DNA of 64,000 nucleotides from Gossypium raimondii (Eukaryota > Streptophyta > Magnoliopsida > Malvales > Malvaceae). How positions within the stretch are numbered: position 1 is the stretch's first letter; each line of letters opens with the position of its first letter. The notes beneath the pieces are model-generated. The model saw only the letters and a list, made by a program, of their open reading frames with translations, was not told where the DNA came from and made no database searches. The position numbers and the translations under genes were made by a program. Below are positions 1 through 10,773 of the stretch, piece by piece. The stretch spans positions 3,765,362 through 3,829,361 of the forward strand of contig NC_068566.1 in NCBI RefSeq assembly GCF_025698545.1. The letters run 5' to 3'.

Positions 1-483
1 TATGGGCAAACGATAAATATTATGAAATATAAATGTGTATATATATGTATAAAAAATATGAAAATATAATAATAATAAAGTATGTATATAATATGTATAT
101 ATATTAAAACGTTTAAAATATATATGTATATATATTAACATGCATATGCACACATATATGTAGGTATAATAATAATAATATATAATATAATAATAATAAT
201 AATAACAAAATTAATAAAATAGACTAAAAACCTAAAATAAAATATTAAGGATTAAATTGAAAATCAACAGAATAAAAAAAATGAAGGGCCCAATTAAAAG
301 GCGCGAATAACTCATAGGACTCGAATGGGAAAATATCTCCATCCTTTGAAATGCGTCACTTTATTAGGGTTAAATAAAATAAATAAATAAAATTCGTAGT
401 GGTATCACCTTCTCCCTTTTTTAAAATCGTAAATAAGTAAAAAATAATCGAAAAAGAAAAAAAAAGAAAACAGTAAGCCACCT

Positions 484-591
484 TTAAAAAACTGCCAATC
501 GTTCTCCCTTTTTTTATTCTTTCTTTTCTTTTTTTTTAAAAACTGCCAATCGTTCTCCCTTTTTTTATTCTTTTCTTTTTTTCTTTTTTTT
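484..591. repeat. Tandem duplication, about 52-bp unit
   Basis: Two adjacent copies of a unit containing AACTGCCAATCGTTCTCCCT followed by a pyrimidine run. The second copy starts near 537. On the minus strand this would be a purine-rich tract just downstream of the TATA-like site at 612-621. Confidence 0.85.
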
Positions 592-611
592 TCGACAATG
601 AAGAGAGGCCT

Positions 612-621
612 CTATTTATAG
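612..621 (-). promoter_or_regulatory. Putative TATA box of an LTR-like fragment
   Basis: Read on the minus strand this is CTATAAATAG followed by AGGCCTCTCTTC. That arrangement is common in plant LTR promoters. No coding region lies downstream on this strand, so it is probably the relic of a retrotransposon LTR, not a gene promoter. Confidence 0.35.
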
Positions 622-695
622 CTGAGCCTCCCCAAATCCAACAGTATAGATCAATTACATCAACGGCTAAGATTAAAGGGTATCTACAAATTAAA

Positions 696-817
696 TCTCT
701 AAGATTACAAAATCATATCTTCTAAGATTGTATATATCATATCTAAGATTGCATATATCATATCTAAGATTACATATATCATATCTAAGATTGTATATCA
801 TATCTAAGATTGTATAT
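696..817. repeat. Short tandem array, about 21-bp unit
   Basis: About five to six imperfect copies of a unit with core ATATCTAAGATTGTATATC. The array lies inside the LTR-like fragment. Such arrays are common in LTR U3 regions, but no partner LTR is visible. Confidence 0.8.
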
Positions 818-1291
818 CCTCGAAAATTATGTTTCCATATGTGAGCCCGAGCTAAAATTGGGTATTATACTATGCAAAAGTTTTTATTTAACTTGCTAGG
901 TTATTAAGTTTTTTTTTTTGTTTTTAAAGTCTGGCTAGCGAGCTCTAAGTAATGATTCGATGACTAGTACAGTGGATTAATACCTATCAAGGTGTAGAAC
1001 ATACATTAGATCCAAGTTAACCTAACAATCAGTGTCAAAGATCGAAAAAGAAAGTTGTGTGAATTTTAATTTACAAATTTGTGACATTCAAAACTATTTC
1101 ATGAAAAAAATGAATTGTAGAAGAGAAGAGAAAAAAGAGCTTTCGATTGGTGCAGACAATGCAAACAGATAAGGCCACATAATTGTTATTTTAACAGTTC
1201 AATAACTTAAATGAAAATTTTTAAATATTGTAATTTTTTAAAATTAAGCAAGTAAAACATGAATTTACTATAGTTTAACTATTATGGGTGC

Positions 1292-1300
1292 AATTTCTTT
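1292..1300. repeat. Left 9-bp target-site duplication of the MULE
   Basis: AATTTCTTT directly precedes the left terminal inverted repeat and is repeated exactly at 8255-8263, directly after the right one. A 9-bp duplication is the usual mark of Mutator-superfamily insertion. Confidence 0.95.
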
Positions 1301-1560
1301 GGCTATTTTACCAAACTGAGCCAAAAAAATTTGATATTTATAAAAATGACCCAGGTTTTAAAAAATCACCAAAATAACCTAAAACGAACAATAAAAAAGG
1401 GTTTTGGCATGTCAATGGCCGGCACCACCTGGTATTTTGGACCCATGATTGCCTGATGATTGTGTCACACTTTAAAAAATTAAATTTTTTGGTTCTGGCC
1501 TGTCAATGGCTGGCACCAGTGTATTTTTTTTAAATTGTATCATATTGGTATACACAAATT
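1301..1560 (+). repeat. Left terminal inverted repeat of the MULE
   Basis: Matches the reverse complement of 7996-8254 almost throughout. Shared landmarks are GGCTATTTTACCAAA, the run ATTTGATATTTATAAAAAT, GGACCCATG, GCCTGATGATTGTGTCA and GTATCATA. Differences are scattered substitutions and small indels. Confidence 0.9.
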
Positions 1561-1589
1561 AAAAAAAATTGCACCAAAGAATCTGAAAA

Positions 1590-2010
1590 AAACTTTTAGG
1601 TGTTGGCTCATCAATAACTTTGTACCAAAGAAGAAAAAAATTAGGGTGCTAGCTTGTCAATGACCGACACCAGCAATACGAAAATAAAAAATTGGGTGCT
1701 GGCTTGTTAATGACCCGTACCACCAGCATGAAAAAAAAAATTTGGGTGCTGGCCTGTTAATGGCCGGCACCACTAATACGAAAAAAAAATTGGGTGCTGG
1801 CCTGTCAATGGCTGGCATCACCAGTACAAAAAAAATTTGGGTGCCGGCCTATCAATGGCCGTCACCAATATACGAAAAAAAAATTTGGGTGCTGGCCTGT
1901 CAATAGTTGGCACTAGGATACGAAAAAAAAAATTAGGTGCGAACCTGTCAATGGCTAGCACCAACAGTACAAAAAAAAATTTGGTGCTGGCGTGTCAATG
2001 GCTGACACCA
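1590..2010 (+). repeat. Left subterminal array of about 48-bp hairpin repeats
   Basis: About nine degenerate units of form GGTGCTGGCCTGTCAATGG then CCGGCACCA, separated by A-rich spacers. Two further units lie within the terminal repeat at about 1398 and 1491. Inside each unit GGTGCTGGCC and GGCCGGCACC are near-perfect inverted repeats around the loop TGTCAAT. Spacing is 47-50 bp between about 1650 and 2005. Open frames running through the array are by-products of the repeat and not genes. Confidence 0.9.
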
Positions 2011-2103
2011 AATTTATCAAATATATATAGGTATTTTATCTTCCATTTTATTTGGTTTGAATTTTTTTTTCCTTTGTTTAGAAGAAATCAATTTTTTTTT
2101 AAA
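2011..2103 (+). other. Short spacer before the transposase gene
   Basis: AT-rich sequence between the left repeat array and the first plausible transposase ATG. It includes a TATATATAG string at about 2022-2030 that could have been a promoter element, but nothing else supports that. Confidence 0.3.
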
Positions 2104-4835
2104 ATGAGATCCCAAATGTTGTTTGTTTATGTTCATTTCGATGGAGAAATGATAAATACAACTGAAGAAGGCTGTGTATTTCGAAGCCGAAAAAAAATAG
2201 GAATGAGATTCAACAAACGGATTTCGCGGTCAGATTTAAAACGAAAACCAGTACAAAGATAGCAACCCGTTGCGGAAAGCAAATGTTGAAAATGTTTTAC
2301 AAATTTCCGATTTCAACTGATCCGCTAAAGTTCTCAGAAATGGAGCTTGAAGATGATGATGATTTAGGGACAATGATAGCAATTTATTGCCCCCTAAGAT
2401 AGAAAATCTCAACCCGGTTGAGTTGTTCGCGGAGATAACTGAACCGAATCCCATTCAAGTGGTAATTCCAGCAAGCCAGTGCTCCAGATTTGATTTTGAT
2501 CTTAACGTCTCTTGGGAAGATCAATCGGGTTTTGGACGGTCAACGCCAACTCTTGAAAATTCAAAAACCGGTGGATGTTCGTATAACACCCCAGACTCGT
2601 GTCTTCATATAGAGATCTATCCAGAGGTGTTGGCCACCATAGAAGATAGTGATAAAGGGTCCGATAATAATGATCAGTCCCACCGTGATCCCAACAATGA
2701 TTTTAGTGACCCCGATTTGGATGACATCCCTGAAGACATAGACGATGAAGGGCCAGTAGAGGGTGAAAATACAAACCCCCATTCAGCCAGAAACACAGGC
2801 TCTGGTATAGTTATAAGAAATAATCCAGGGTCCTTCATGACCGACGTGGATCCTGATGCGACTCTTGTACACGAGTTCCCCGAATATACAAATATTGTGC
2901 TGGCTCACCTAGTTGACAATGAATTCGACGAAGAAGAGTTGTTTGTAGGACAACAATTTGATAACAAAAAAGACTGTTTACATGCTGTAAAACAACTTAG
3001 CTTGAAGTTAGGTGTGGATTATAAAGTAACGAAGTCGACGCAGTCTTTGCACGTAAGAGAATGTTGGAAAGTGTCAAGTGGTTGTAAACGGTGTGTCCGA
3101 GACGCGTTAATGCAGTAGATACAGATGTGGATGATAAGGAAACTAGAAGGTCCACACACATGCACGTCCGCTCATATGTCGCAAGACCATGGAAAGTTAG
3201 ATGCAAAAACTATATGCAACTGCATCATCCCTTTGGTGAAAGAGTCGCCCACCATTCAAGTGTCGGTCCTTATTGCGGATATGCAAGCTCGATTCAAGTA
3301 CAAAGTGTCGTACCGAAAGGCATGGTGGGCAAAGCAAATGGCAATGTGAGAGTTGTATGGTGACTGAGATGCGTCATACAACGAGCTTCAAGGGTGGATA
3401 GCTAGGATGCAGGAGTATGTACCGGGGACAGTGACTGATTTGCAAACACTGTTGTATAAAGGCCCTGACCGGGAGATACAACCGGGGAAACAAGTTTTTC
3501 ACCGATTGTTTTGGACGTTCGAGTCGTGTGTTAGGGCCTTCCCTCAGTGCAAGCCGATGGTACAGGTGGACGAGACATGGTTGTATGGAAAATACACGCA
3601 AATCCTCCTGATTGTTGTTGCACAAGACAGCAATCGAAATGTACTTCTGATCACTTTCGCCATCGTGGAGCATGAGTGCTTTGAGTCTTGAGAATTTTTC
3701 CTCACAAATCTGTGGAGGCACATTGTCAGAGAAGACAAAATTTTCCTTATATCAGATAGATCAAAATGATTACTTGCTACGATAAAGCGATCGGAGGTTC
3801 CGTGGAGGTCTATTTATTGCATCTGGCACATCGCGGCAAACTTTCATAGAGATTATAAAAATAAATATTGGAAAAAAGAACTCGTGAACATGGGTAAAAA
3901 AAATTTGTTTGTATTTATTTCAAAAATTACTTTTCAAATTTTTTGTTGTTTTTAAATTGGTGATTTCAAATTAAATATGCAGCCCATGAGTTAGAACTGA
4001 GAAGATTTAGGCAAAGGTTCTCAAGGCTTGAATCTCAGATGTCATCTTTACCAACAAATCTCCAGACATGGTTGGGCAGCATGGAGAACTGGTAATAGAC
4101 TCAAAGTTACAATGAGGGGTTTCGGTATGGGCAGATGACGACTAACTTGGTAGAGACGGTCAACTCTGTATTGAGGCACACACGCCATCTCCCGATTTAT
4201 GTTGTATTCTCAGCAACATTCTATAGGTTGGCGACATTGATGCCTAAGATGGGGTTGAGACAAGCTAAGCAAATTGAGGCCGGGCACGTGTACGTAGAGG
4301 CCGTCCGAAAGGCCATGGCGATAAATAGTGGAAAGGCACAAACAATGAACGCAGAATTGTATTCGCGCGACTTGGAGACTTTTCGAGTTCAGGAGTACAT
4401 CGACCGTCATTCGGGTCTTCCACCTAGGTCGTAGCAGTTGATCTGCGAAACAGGCAATGCGAGTGAAGGATATTTTAGACTCTTCGATATCCATGTGCGC
4501 ATGTTCATGCAGCGTGTGCGAGAGCAAACTTAAATGTTGAACAATTCATAGACGAGATCTACATGTTGCAACACACATTACGTATATGGGGGAACGAATT
4601 TCCTGTAATGCCCGATGTCTCAAACTAGGAAGTTTCACTGCCGGTTATTGAGATGGTGCCTGACTGTAGTCTCCGTAGACATCCTAAAGGTCGACCACAA
4701 TCGACGAGAATTCGAAATGACATGGATGTTAGGGAGACAAGTGAACCCAAACTGTGCACTGCGTGTCGAATATCCGGACACAACCTATCAACATGCTCAC
4801 TTCGTGTCTACGTTTTCGGTTAATCGTCTCGTAAT
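2104..4835 (+). pseudogene. MuDR-type MULE transposase, inactivated
   Basis: Translation from 2104 begins with a FVYVHFDGE-type N-terminus typical of plant MULE transposases and continues, after frameshifts near 2240 and 2390, into an acidic linker (about 2640-2780). Then come a MuDR DNA-binding domain (about 2935-3110, FVGQQFDNKKDCLHAVKQ), the MULE catalytic region (about 3150-3890, including VQVDETWLYGKYTQ), an intron (3894-3982, GT/AG), a C-terminal helical part (about 3983-4434), a SWIM-like zinc motif (about 4465-4515, ending YPCAH) and a CX2CX4HX4C knuckle (about 4755-4796, CTACRISGHNLSTC). From 2390 to 4434 the frame is preserved but broken by stop codons at 3116, 3347, 3365, 3689, 3767, 4093 and 4096. 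A further frameshift lies near 4435, with more stops after it. The order of domains is that of an autonomous MuDR-like element, but this copy cannot make a full protein. Confidence 0.92.
3894..3982 (+). other. Transposase intron
   Basis: GTAAAA donor and ATATGCAG acceptor. Joining the flanks restores a continuous family-like reading (ATG-G/CC-CAT-GAG, M-A-H-E). The DNA between is AT-rich and stop-filled. Confidence 0.7.
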
Positions 4836-5066
4836 GCTGGACTCCAAGATGTCGAGTGTTGGCATGCTTATGCCGCGAGCTTGCCGGAAGATTTAGTTGG
4901 GGATCTGCAGTGTTTGCATGTTTATACCGCAAGCTTTGTCGAACGACAAAGCCGTCTATGAAAACAATGGGCGGTTGCTGCCTTTTACTGCAGTCTTGGG
5001 CATTATACGAATGTCATTTCTGGCATCAGTGAGCCACCAACCGTATGTCTGGCCACTCGTTAATAG

Positions 5067-5168
5067 GTAAATATGTAGTTCAATTTTGCCATCTATTTTT
5101 TTATTGTATACTATAATATACTTATTTTTTGCATGGGAAAAATAATTTGGTAATTTTTCTTTTTTTAG
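5067..5168 (+). other. PMD pseudogene intron 1
   Basis: Donor GTAAATATG and acceptor TTTTTTTAG. Joining gives PLVNR-WVNVPGIGR, the expected PMD order. Confidence 0.75.
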
Positions 5169-5250
5169 ATGGGTAAATGTACCGGGAATCGGGCGATCGT
5201 TCACCATACCTATGTACCGTATGATGATAGAGACTCATTTCGGGGATGGC

Positions 5251-5331
5251 GTAAAATACGATTCTGAATATTTCTTTTTTAAATACAATAATTGTACAAT
5301 AAAAAAATAATGTGTTGTCTTTATTTTGTAG
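5251..5331 (+). other. PMD pseudogene intron 2
   Basis: Donor GTAAAATAC and acceptor TTATTTTGTAG. Joining gives HFGDG-FIWMSY in one frame. Confidence 0.75.
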
Positions 5332-6249
5332 TTTATATGGATGTCATATAATAAGGAAGATATCGCGGCGCTCATACCATCATGGGTTATCGAGCAACAA
5401 CAGTTGTTCGTGTCAAATGTGCCATTGATTCATTTCTATATGGTGGAATGGCACGATGGAAGTCAGATTTTAATGCAGTTCGGTTGCGCACAACCTATCC
5501 TGAACCCTCCCGTCGACATCAAAGAAGTCCATGGAATGGATAAAAAAGGTTCGGGTCGGGACGCTTTAAATTGGGCTCAAAAACATGAACCGTATATCTT
5601 TCTGTAGAATCAGCGACATTCGAGGCGCCCTTCTTTGTATGTCGTAGACCCTCCTACGCCCAAGTACGCAACATGATATATGGCATACGGGAAACCCTTT
5701 ATATTCCAAGGTCAGTACATGTTGATCCAAAGAGACACGCAACTTGAATATTCTCGATGGCAACCAAAGAACGCACAACCGTGCAACAACTGAGTTCCGC
5801 CATTCGGGAACATCGAGTCTGATACTGCCTCAAACCCCAATCTCAAGGCCCAATATGAAGCATCCTACTCATCATCACACAACATGGATCCGGATCTGCT
5901 GCATGAAATTTCTTCATCGTTCGAAGATATTTTTGGTGACGACCTCGAACCCCAACATTCAACACGATCCGGATCATCCTCATACCACCTGGAGTTTCAT
6001 TCCGAAGCACATACACCCACCACTGAGAATATTTTTCCATCGACACCTCCGATCACGCAATACCAATTAACTATCGATTATAGTGCATATGATTATTCTA
6101 CATTTCTAAGTACACCGGACGGGACACCGGACCGAACGCCGAACCAAGCAATAATCAAACGCCTCAACAAGGTGCACGACATCACCGACGGAGGCATCCG
6201 AACCGTTACACGCCAGCACCAGGGACATCACTGGGAACGCGACATTTTG

Positions 6250-7240
6250 AATTTTTTTATGTTAATTTTTACTTTATTTTAAAATTATTCTGTAAATATT
6301 TCTTTTATTTTTAAATTTTTCTATTTTAAATATTAATTTAATTTCTGTAAAATAATAATTTGTTTGAGTAAATGACTTCGTAATATTTAAAAATAATAAT
6401 TCAAATGAGTAATACTACACAATAAATTAAATTTATATACACAATAAAATACAATCATTCTACAATATTAATACAAAAAAGTTCAAACAAAATAATATGC
6501 ACTATATTAAATTTAAACACTCAATGAACTACAAGCAGATGGGTAAAATTAATACACCAAAATTTAATTCTCAAACTTTATATATTACAGATTAAATTAA
6601 ATTTACATATAAAATATAAATATTCTAAGAAATTTTTACGAAAATATAAAAATGAAAACTTTAAATCCTAAACAACTATATTAAATTTACAGATATAAAA
6701 AAAATACAAACATTCTTAAGAAATAATACAATTATTTTCAATACTAGTTTCTTCACAATTAATCGCTTTCTGCTTGAATCAGGTCTATGTTGCATCGGTA
6801 CTAGTTTCTTCACAATTAATCGTAATCTGCTCTAGACATTTTCTTCTTCCATTGTCCCATGAGATACCTTTGCATGGAGACTCTACCAATCAGTTCCAAC
6901 CACAACCTAGTTGCGGAATAAATATTATTGCACCATAGATAATGCTCATCTGTGTTGGACAACTCGATTAGCCATCTACGGTGCAAATAATCATCCAACC
7001 CTTAATGGCATAACCTTTAGGGTGGACATGACAGTATATAATTCAACTCCATTAAAATATGACAGTATATAATTCAACCCCAAATTTGGTTGCACACTAC
7101 GAAAAACTCCATATACAATCCACTCTAAAAAAACTCATTTGATGATATACTACAAAACACTCTCATTTTGATGGCTTTCTCAAAATATTTTTTCTCATTC
7201 CATTTACACTATCAGAACCCAAACCACCCACTATATATAA
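6250..7240. other. AT-rich non-coding interior of the MULE
   Basis: No gene supported. It holds a 24-bp exact direct repeat (6742-6765 and 6799-6822). A 60-codon minus-strand open frame (6816-6998) lacks an ATG and resembles nothing I recognise. Confidence 0.6.
6742..6822. repeat. 24-bp direct repeat pair
   Basis: TACTAGTTTCTTCACAATTA plus four more bases occurs at 6742-6765 and again at 6799-6822. This is a local duplication of 57 bp period. Confidence 0.85.
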
Positions 7241-7244
7241 AGTT

Positions 7245-7975
7245 TAATGTCGGCCATTAGAAGGTCAATACCTAAAATTATTTTTTTCAGTGCCTTTGGT
7301 GCCGCCATTGTGACCAACACCAAAAAAAAAAAATTAAATGCAGTGGTGCCGACCATTGACAAGCCAAAGACCCAAAAAAAATTTTCATACCGGTTGTGCC
7401 AGTCATTGACAAGCCAACACCAAAAAAAAAAATTGTACTGGTGGTGTCAGCCATTGACAAGCCAGCACCCAAAAAATATTTTTTTTCCTACTGGTGGTGC
7501 TAGCCATTAATAGGCTAGCTCCAAAAAAAAAAATTTTGTACTGGAGTTACCGACCATTGACAGCCAAAGACCCAAAAAATTATTTTTTTCTTGCTTTCGT
7601 GTCGGTTCACGAGCCAACACCCAAAAAAATTTTTCAGATATCGGTGTTGACCATTGACAAAGCCAAAGACAAAAAAAATTTTCATCTTCTTTGTGCGAGG
7701 CCATTAATGAGCCAACACCCAAAAAAAACTTTTTTTTCGTATAATGGTACCGGCCATTGACAGGCCAGAACCCCAAAAAAAATTTCGTATTGGTGATGCC
7801 GACCATTGATAGGCCATTACCCAAAAAAAAATTTTCGTACTGGTGGTGCCGACCATTGACAAGCCAGCACCCAAAAAAAAAATTTTCGTACTACTGGTGC
7901 TGGTCATTGACAGGTCAGCACCCAAAAAAAAAATTTTTTGTACTGCTGGTGTCAGCTATTGACAGGCTAGCACCC
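7245..7975 (-). repeat. Right subterminal array of hairpin repeats, inverted to the left array
   Basis: About 15 degenerate units of form CCATTGACAGGCCAGCACC separated by A-rich spacers. They are the reverse complement of the left-array unit. Two more units lie in the right terminal repeat (about 8040 and 8135). The least degenerate units are nearest the end of the element (about 7745-7970), and units become more diverged toward the interior. Confidence 0.9.
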
Positions 7976-7995
7976 AAATTTTTTTTGTTTTTTTT

Positions 7996-8254
7996 ATTTT
8001 TGTATACCAGTATGATACGATTTAAAAAAATACACTAGTGTCAACCATTGACAAGCCAAAACCAAAAAAATTCAATTTTTTAAAGTCTGACACAATCATC
8101 AGGCAACCATGGGTCCAAAATATCAAGTGATGTCGGCCATTGACAGGCCAAAACCCCTTTTTATTGTTCATTTCAGGTTATTTTAGTGATTACTTTTAAA
8201 CCTGAGTAATTTTTATAAATATCAAATTTTTTGGGTCAATTTGGTAAAATAGCC
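7996..8254 (-). repeat. Right terminal inverted repeat of the MULE
   Basis: Reverse complement of the left terminus (1301-1560). The last 12 bases are GGTAAAATAGCC. Confidence 0.9.
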
Positions 8255-8263
8255 AATTTCTTT
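8255..8263. repeat. Right 9-bp target-site duplication of the MULE
   Basis: AATTTCTTT, identical to 1292-1300. Confidence 0.95.
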
Positions 8264-9889
8264 CTTCTTCATTGTTTTTTAAATTTTCTTGCTCAGTCTT
8301 ACTGATATGCCATATTGGAAATTGACAATCCACCAAAAAGGAAAAAGGAAAATATTTTTGTTGTCGTAAGTAATGATTATAAACTAGATGTTTTGTCTTG
8401 TACCCAGAACATAAATAATAATAATAATAAAACAAATTAGGTGTTGATTGCCATAATCAAAGAAAAAGTAAAACCAGATATGTTTCATGTTCATATTCCT
8501 ATTCCTACTCTTTTTCTGAAAGAATTTGTCATTCAGAGATAAATATTCCCCGGAAACATTGATGGAATCCATTAATTGGTGACTGCTTTTGACGAATGAG
8601 GAATTTAAGGTGAGTAGGTACTAACAGATTTTTTATTGCACTTAAATAATACTTTAACAAAGTAATTAGTATTATTCGGTGGGATTGTTATTGTAACAAT
8701 TAAAAGGTTGGAGAATTAACGATGAGTTATGACTAAAAATAGGTATTTTGTCAAAAAACAAACGAATAAGTATTAAACATAAGTTGAGTTTATAAATGGC
8801 ATTGACGACATGCATAATTACTTAAATTTAGTTTAGTTTGAAATATGGATCTCAAAATTTATCAAAACATATTTATATTTGTAAAGGCTAATTCAAACTC
8901 ATTTAGACTTGTCTGTTTTTTCAATTGAGACTTAACTCGATTGACATGAGTATTGTTGTCAATATAGGAAGATGTAGATTCAAATTTTAAATATAAATCA
9001 TTTAAGTTTTTTTTAAATTTAGCAATGTTTTTAGAACCAAACGATGGTCGATCAATCAAGTCATCAATTCCTTATCCGATTGATCCAAAAAATATATATA
9101 TAATTCTAAAAAATAAGTAAAAATAAGGAAATTTAAAAATAAAAATTATAAACACAAATAAATGACAATAATGACATAAACATCAATTATACACTTTGAT
9201 TTACGTTATTTTTTTCTCTTTTTTCTTATTTTCAATCATTTTTTAGTATTTGTATAGATTGGACCAGTTAAGTTTTTTTCCCTGAATTGGGCCATCAATT
9301 TCCACTAAAAACATTTTTTTTTTAAAAACAGTTCACAGTTTACGGTTCAATCCTGATTATGAGCAAGTCACTCTAAATCCATTCTATTCCTTTTGTCCGG
9401 ACTCGTATATTGATCAGTTCCTGATTCGATCTAATTGTCTGCACAATCCAATCTTATTTACACAATATTGATATTTGCATTATAATATTTTATATTTAAT
9501 ATATAATTAAATTAGATAATATATAAAATTAAAAATAATATATTATGAAATTAAAAAAGGTGTTGAGTAGGACTTGTGCTTTGAATTTTAAAATCTAAGC
9601 TGACCATAATTTAATTTTTTTTTAATATTCGTTTTTCAAATTTGATATTTTATCTAAAACCACTTAAATATCAAACCAATGTTTAAATTTAGATAGATAA
9701 CCTGACCTTAAAAAGAGAAATCATCCATAGTTTGATTTTTGGTGCCCATTTGGATCCTTAAATTGGGGAGGGTAAGAGAAACATGAAAAAATTTGGCAAA
9801 GCCATCATAAAGAGGGTTTCAACTTTCAACCATTGAATAGCCCTTGAGATAGGGATATTCGTGAAATGTATTGTTATGGTTATCAGAAC
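8264..9889. other. AT-rich intergenic DNA, no gene
   Basis: Scattered stops in all frames. A segment at about 9240-9460 rich in GATC/AATCGATT-like words resembles similar stretches at 11.9-12.2 kb and 22.0-22.2 kb, probably a dispersed repeat. Nothing else is seen. Confidence 0.6.
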
Positions 9890-10466
9890 TAGGGATTGTA
9901 AAAACTCAAATTTAATAGGTTTCAATTTGACTTAATTTTTTAAGGTCGATTTTTTGAAAAAAATCGAGTTTAGGTGAATTGATTTGGGTAAAATTAAAGA
10001 AATAGTTCAGTTGGGTTGTGGTCGGGTTTGAGGTAAATTTGGCTCAACCGTTTCAAGACATTTACAAAAATGTCCCTAATATATATAAAGTTTTTGCTTT
10101 CAATATATATATATATATCTATCTATCTAAACTAAAAATAATAATCTTATTTGCTTCAAATAAGAATGGCTTAAGGGTGTAAAAAGCCCTCAAACTTTTT
10201 CAAAAAAAAATCAATTAAGCCCCCCCTTTTTTTTGCACTCAATTAGGTATTTGAACTTTCAAAATGCATCAAAAAGGCCCTCAAACTTTCTCAAAAAAGC
10301 AATTAAGCCCCTGTTTCTTCTTCTTCTTCTTTTTGCACTCAATTGAGTATTTGAACTGCCAAAATGCATTAAAAGGACCCTCAAACTTTTTCAAAAAATG
10401 CAATTAAACCCCTGCTCCTTTTTTTGCAATAATTGGGTACTTGAATATCCCAAATGCATCAAAAAG

Positions 10467-10773
10467 GCCGGGGGCGAATCTAGGGAGGTTGACAAGGGCC
10501 CTGACCCCCCTACAATGGAAAATTTTTCATTTAGGCCCTTTATAATTTGTAAAATTTTAAATTAGTAATGGTAAAATTGCACTTTGACCCCCAAAATCAT
10601 AAAAAATTTGATTTAATCCTCCAAAAGTTATAAAGATATAGGCTATTAGAATGACGAAATTGTATTTTTACTATCATAAAAATATATAATTTAATTCTAC
10701 CCAAAAAAATTTTCTAACTTCACCCCTGGCCCCCCCCCCCCAAGGCATATTTTTGGATCCCCCACTAAAAAAG
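10467..10773. mobile_element. hAT-like MITE copy in the left arm
   Basis: Homologous to 44183-44442 and, inverted, to 31429-31653. Shared words are AATTTTTCATTTA, GTAATGGTAAAATT(G/A)CACTTTGA and TTTTACTATCATAAAA. It is interrupted near its right end by a C-rich run (about 10728-10742). Confidence 0.75.

Larger units (their letters stand above)
1..1291. other. AT-rich intergenic DNA, no gene
   Basis: No coding region is visible. The stretch is rich in TA and ATA runs (1-240). It contains a tandem duplication (484-591), a minus-strand TATA-like site (612-621) and a short tandem array (696-817), which together resemble a decayed LTR. The rest is unremarkable. Confidence 0.7.
4860..6249 (+). pseudogene. 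Plant mobile domain (PMD) gene carried by the MULE, inactivated
   Basis: Recognised as a plant mobile domain (aminotransferase-like PMD, as in MAIN, MAIL1 and the long form of PP7) by the pieces LYRKLCRTTKPS (about 4920), GGCCLLLQSWALYE (about 4968), WVNVPGIGR (5169) and YRMMIETHFGDG, followed across an intron by FIWMSYNKEDIAALIPSW, then VEWHDGSQILMQFGC and EVHGMDKKG. Two introns with good borders are 5067-5168 and 5251-5331. A low-complexity tail (about 5880-6249) ends in a RHPNRYTP-type C-terminus with a TGA at 6247-6249. Stops at 5605 and further on, plus a frameshift near 5025, break it, and no N-terminal start is visible. It follows the transposase on the same strand within about 40 bp of the zinc knuckle. 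PMD proteins act with PP7-like phosphatases in gene expression and transposon silencing. Whether this copy ever had such a role is unknown. Confidence 0.82.
1301..8254 (+). mobile_element. Mutator-like element (MULE), 6,954 bp, with transposase and plant mobile domain relics
   Basis: The ends are defined by inverted repeats beginning GGCTATTTTACC (1301) and ending GGTAAAATAGCC (8254), flanked by identical 9-bp duplications. The two termini match as inverted repeats over about 260 bp (1301-1560 and 7996-8254). Inside them sit arrays of about 48-bp hairpin-forming repeats in opposite orientation. Between the arrays lie a MuDR-type transposase pseudogene (2104-4835) and a plant mobile domain pseudogene (about 4860-6249), both on the plus strand. 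The 9-bp duplication, the long terminal repeats and the MuDR/MULE/SWIM/zinc-knuckle order all support the superfamily. The element is no longer autonomous because both genes are broken. Confidence 0.95.

Noticed and set aside
16-180. Possible organellar insertion suggested by extreme AT content
   Set aside because: It consists of simple TA/ATA runs with no organellar gene or tRNA sequence.
696-817. Possible CRISPR-like array
   Set aside because: Repeats are contiguous and degenerate with no unique spacers, and the window is clearly nuclear plant DNA.
1837-2103. Plus-strand open frame with repeated GAGLS-like residues
   Set aside because: It is the translation of the about 48-bp repeat array; only the part after about 2104 resembles transposase.
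6816-6998. 60-codon minus-strand frame in the MULE interior
   Set aside because: It begins with TTG and has no recognised domain and no neighbouring exon; kept only as a note.
7247-8038. Several open frames on both strands rich in KKK and AGLSM-type repeats
   Set aside because: They are translations of the right-hand repeat array of the MULE and have no independent support.
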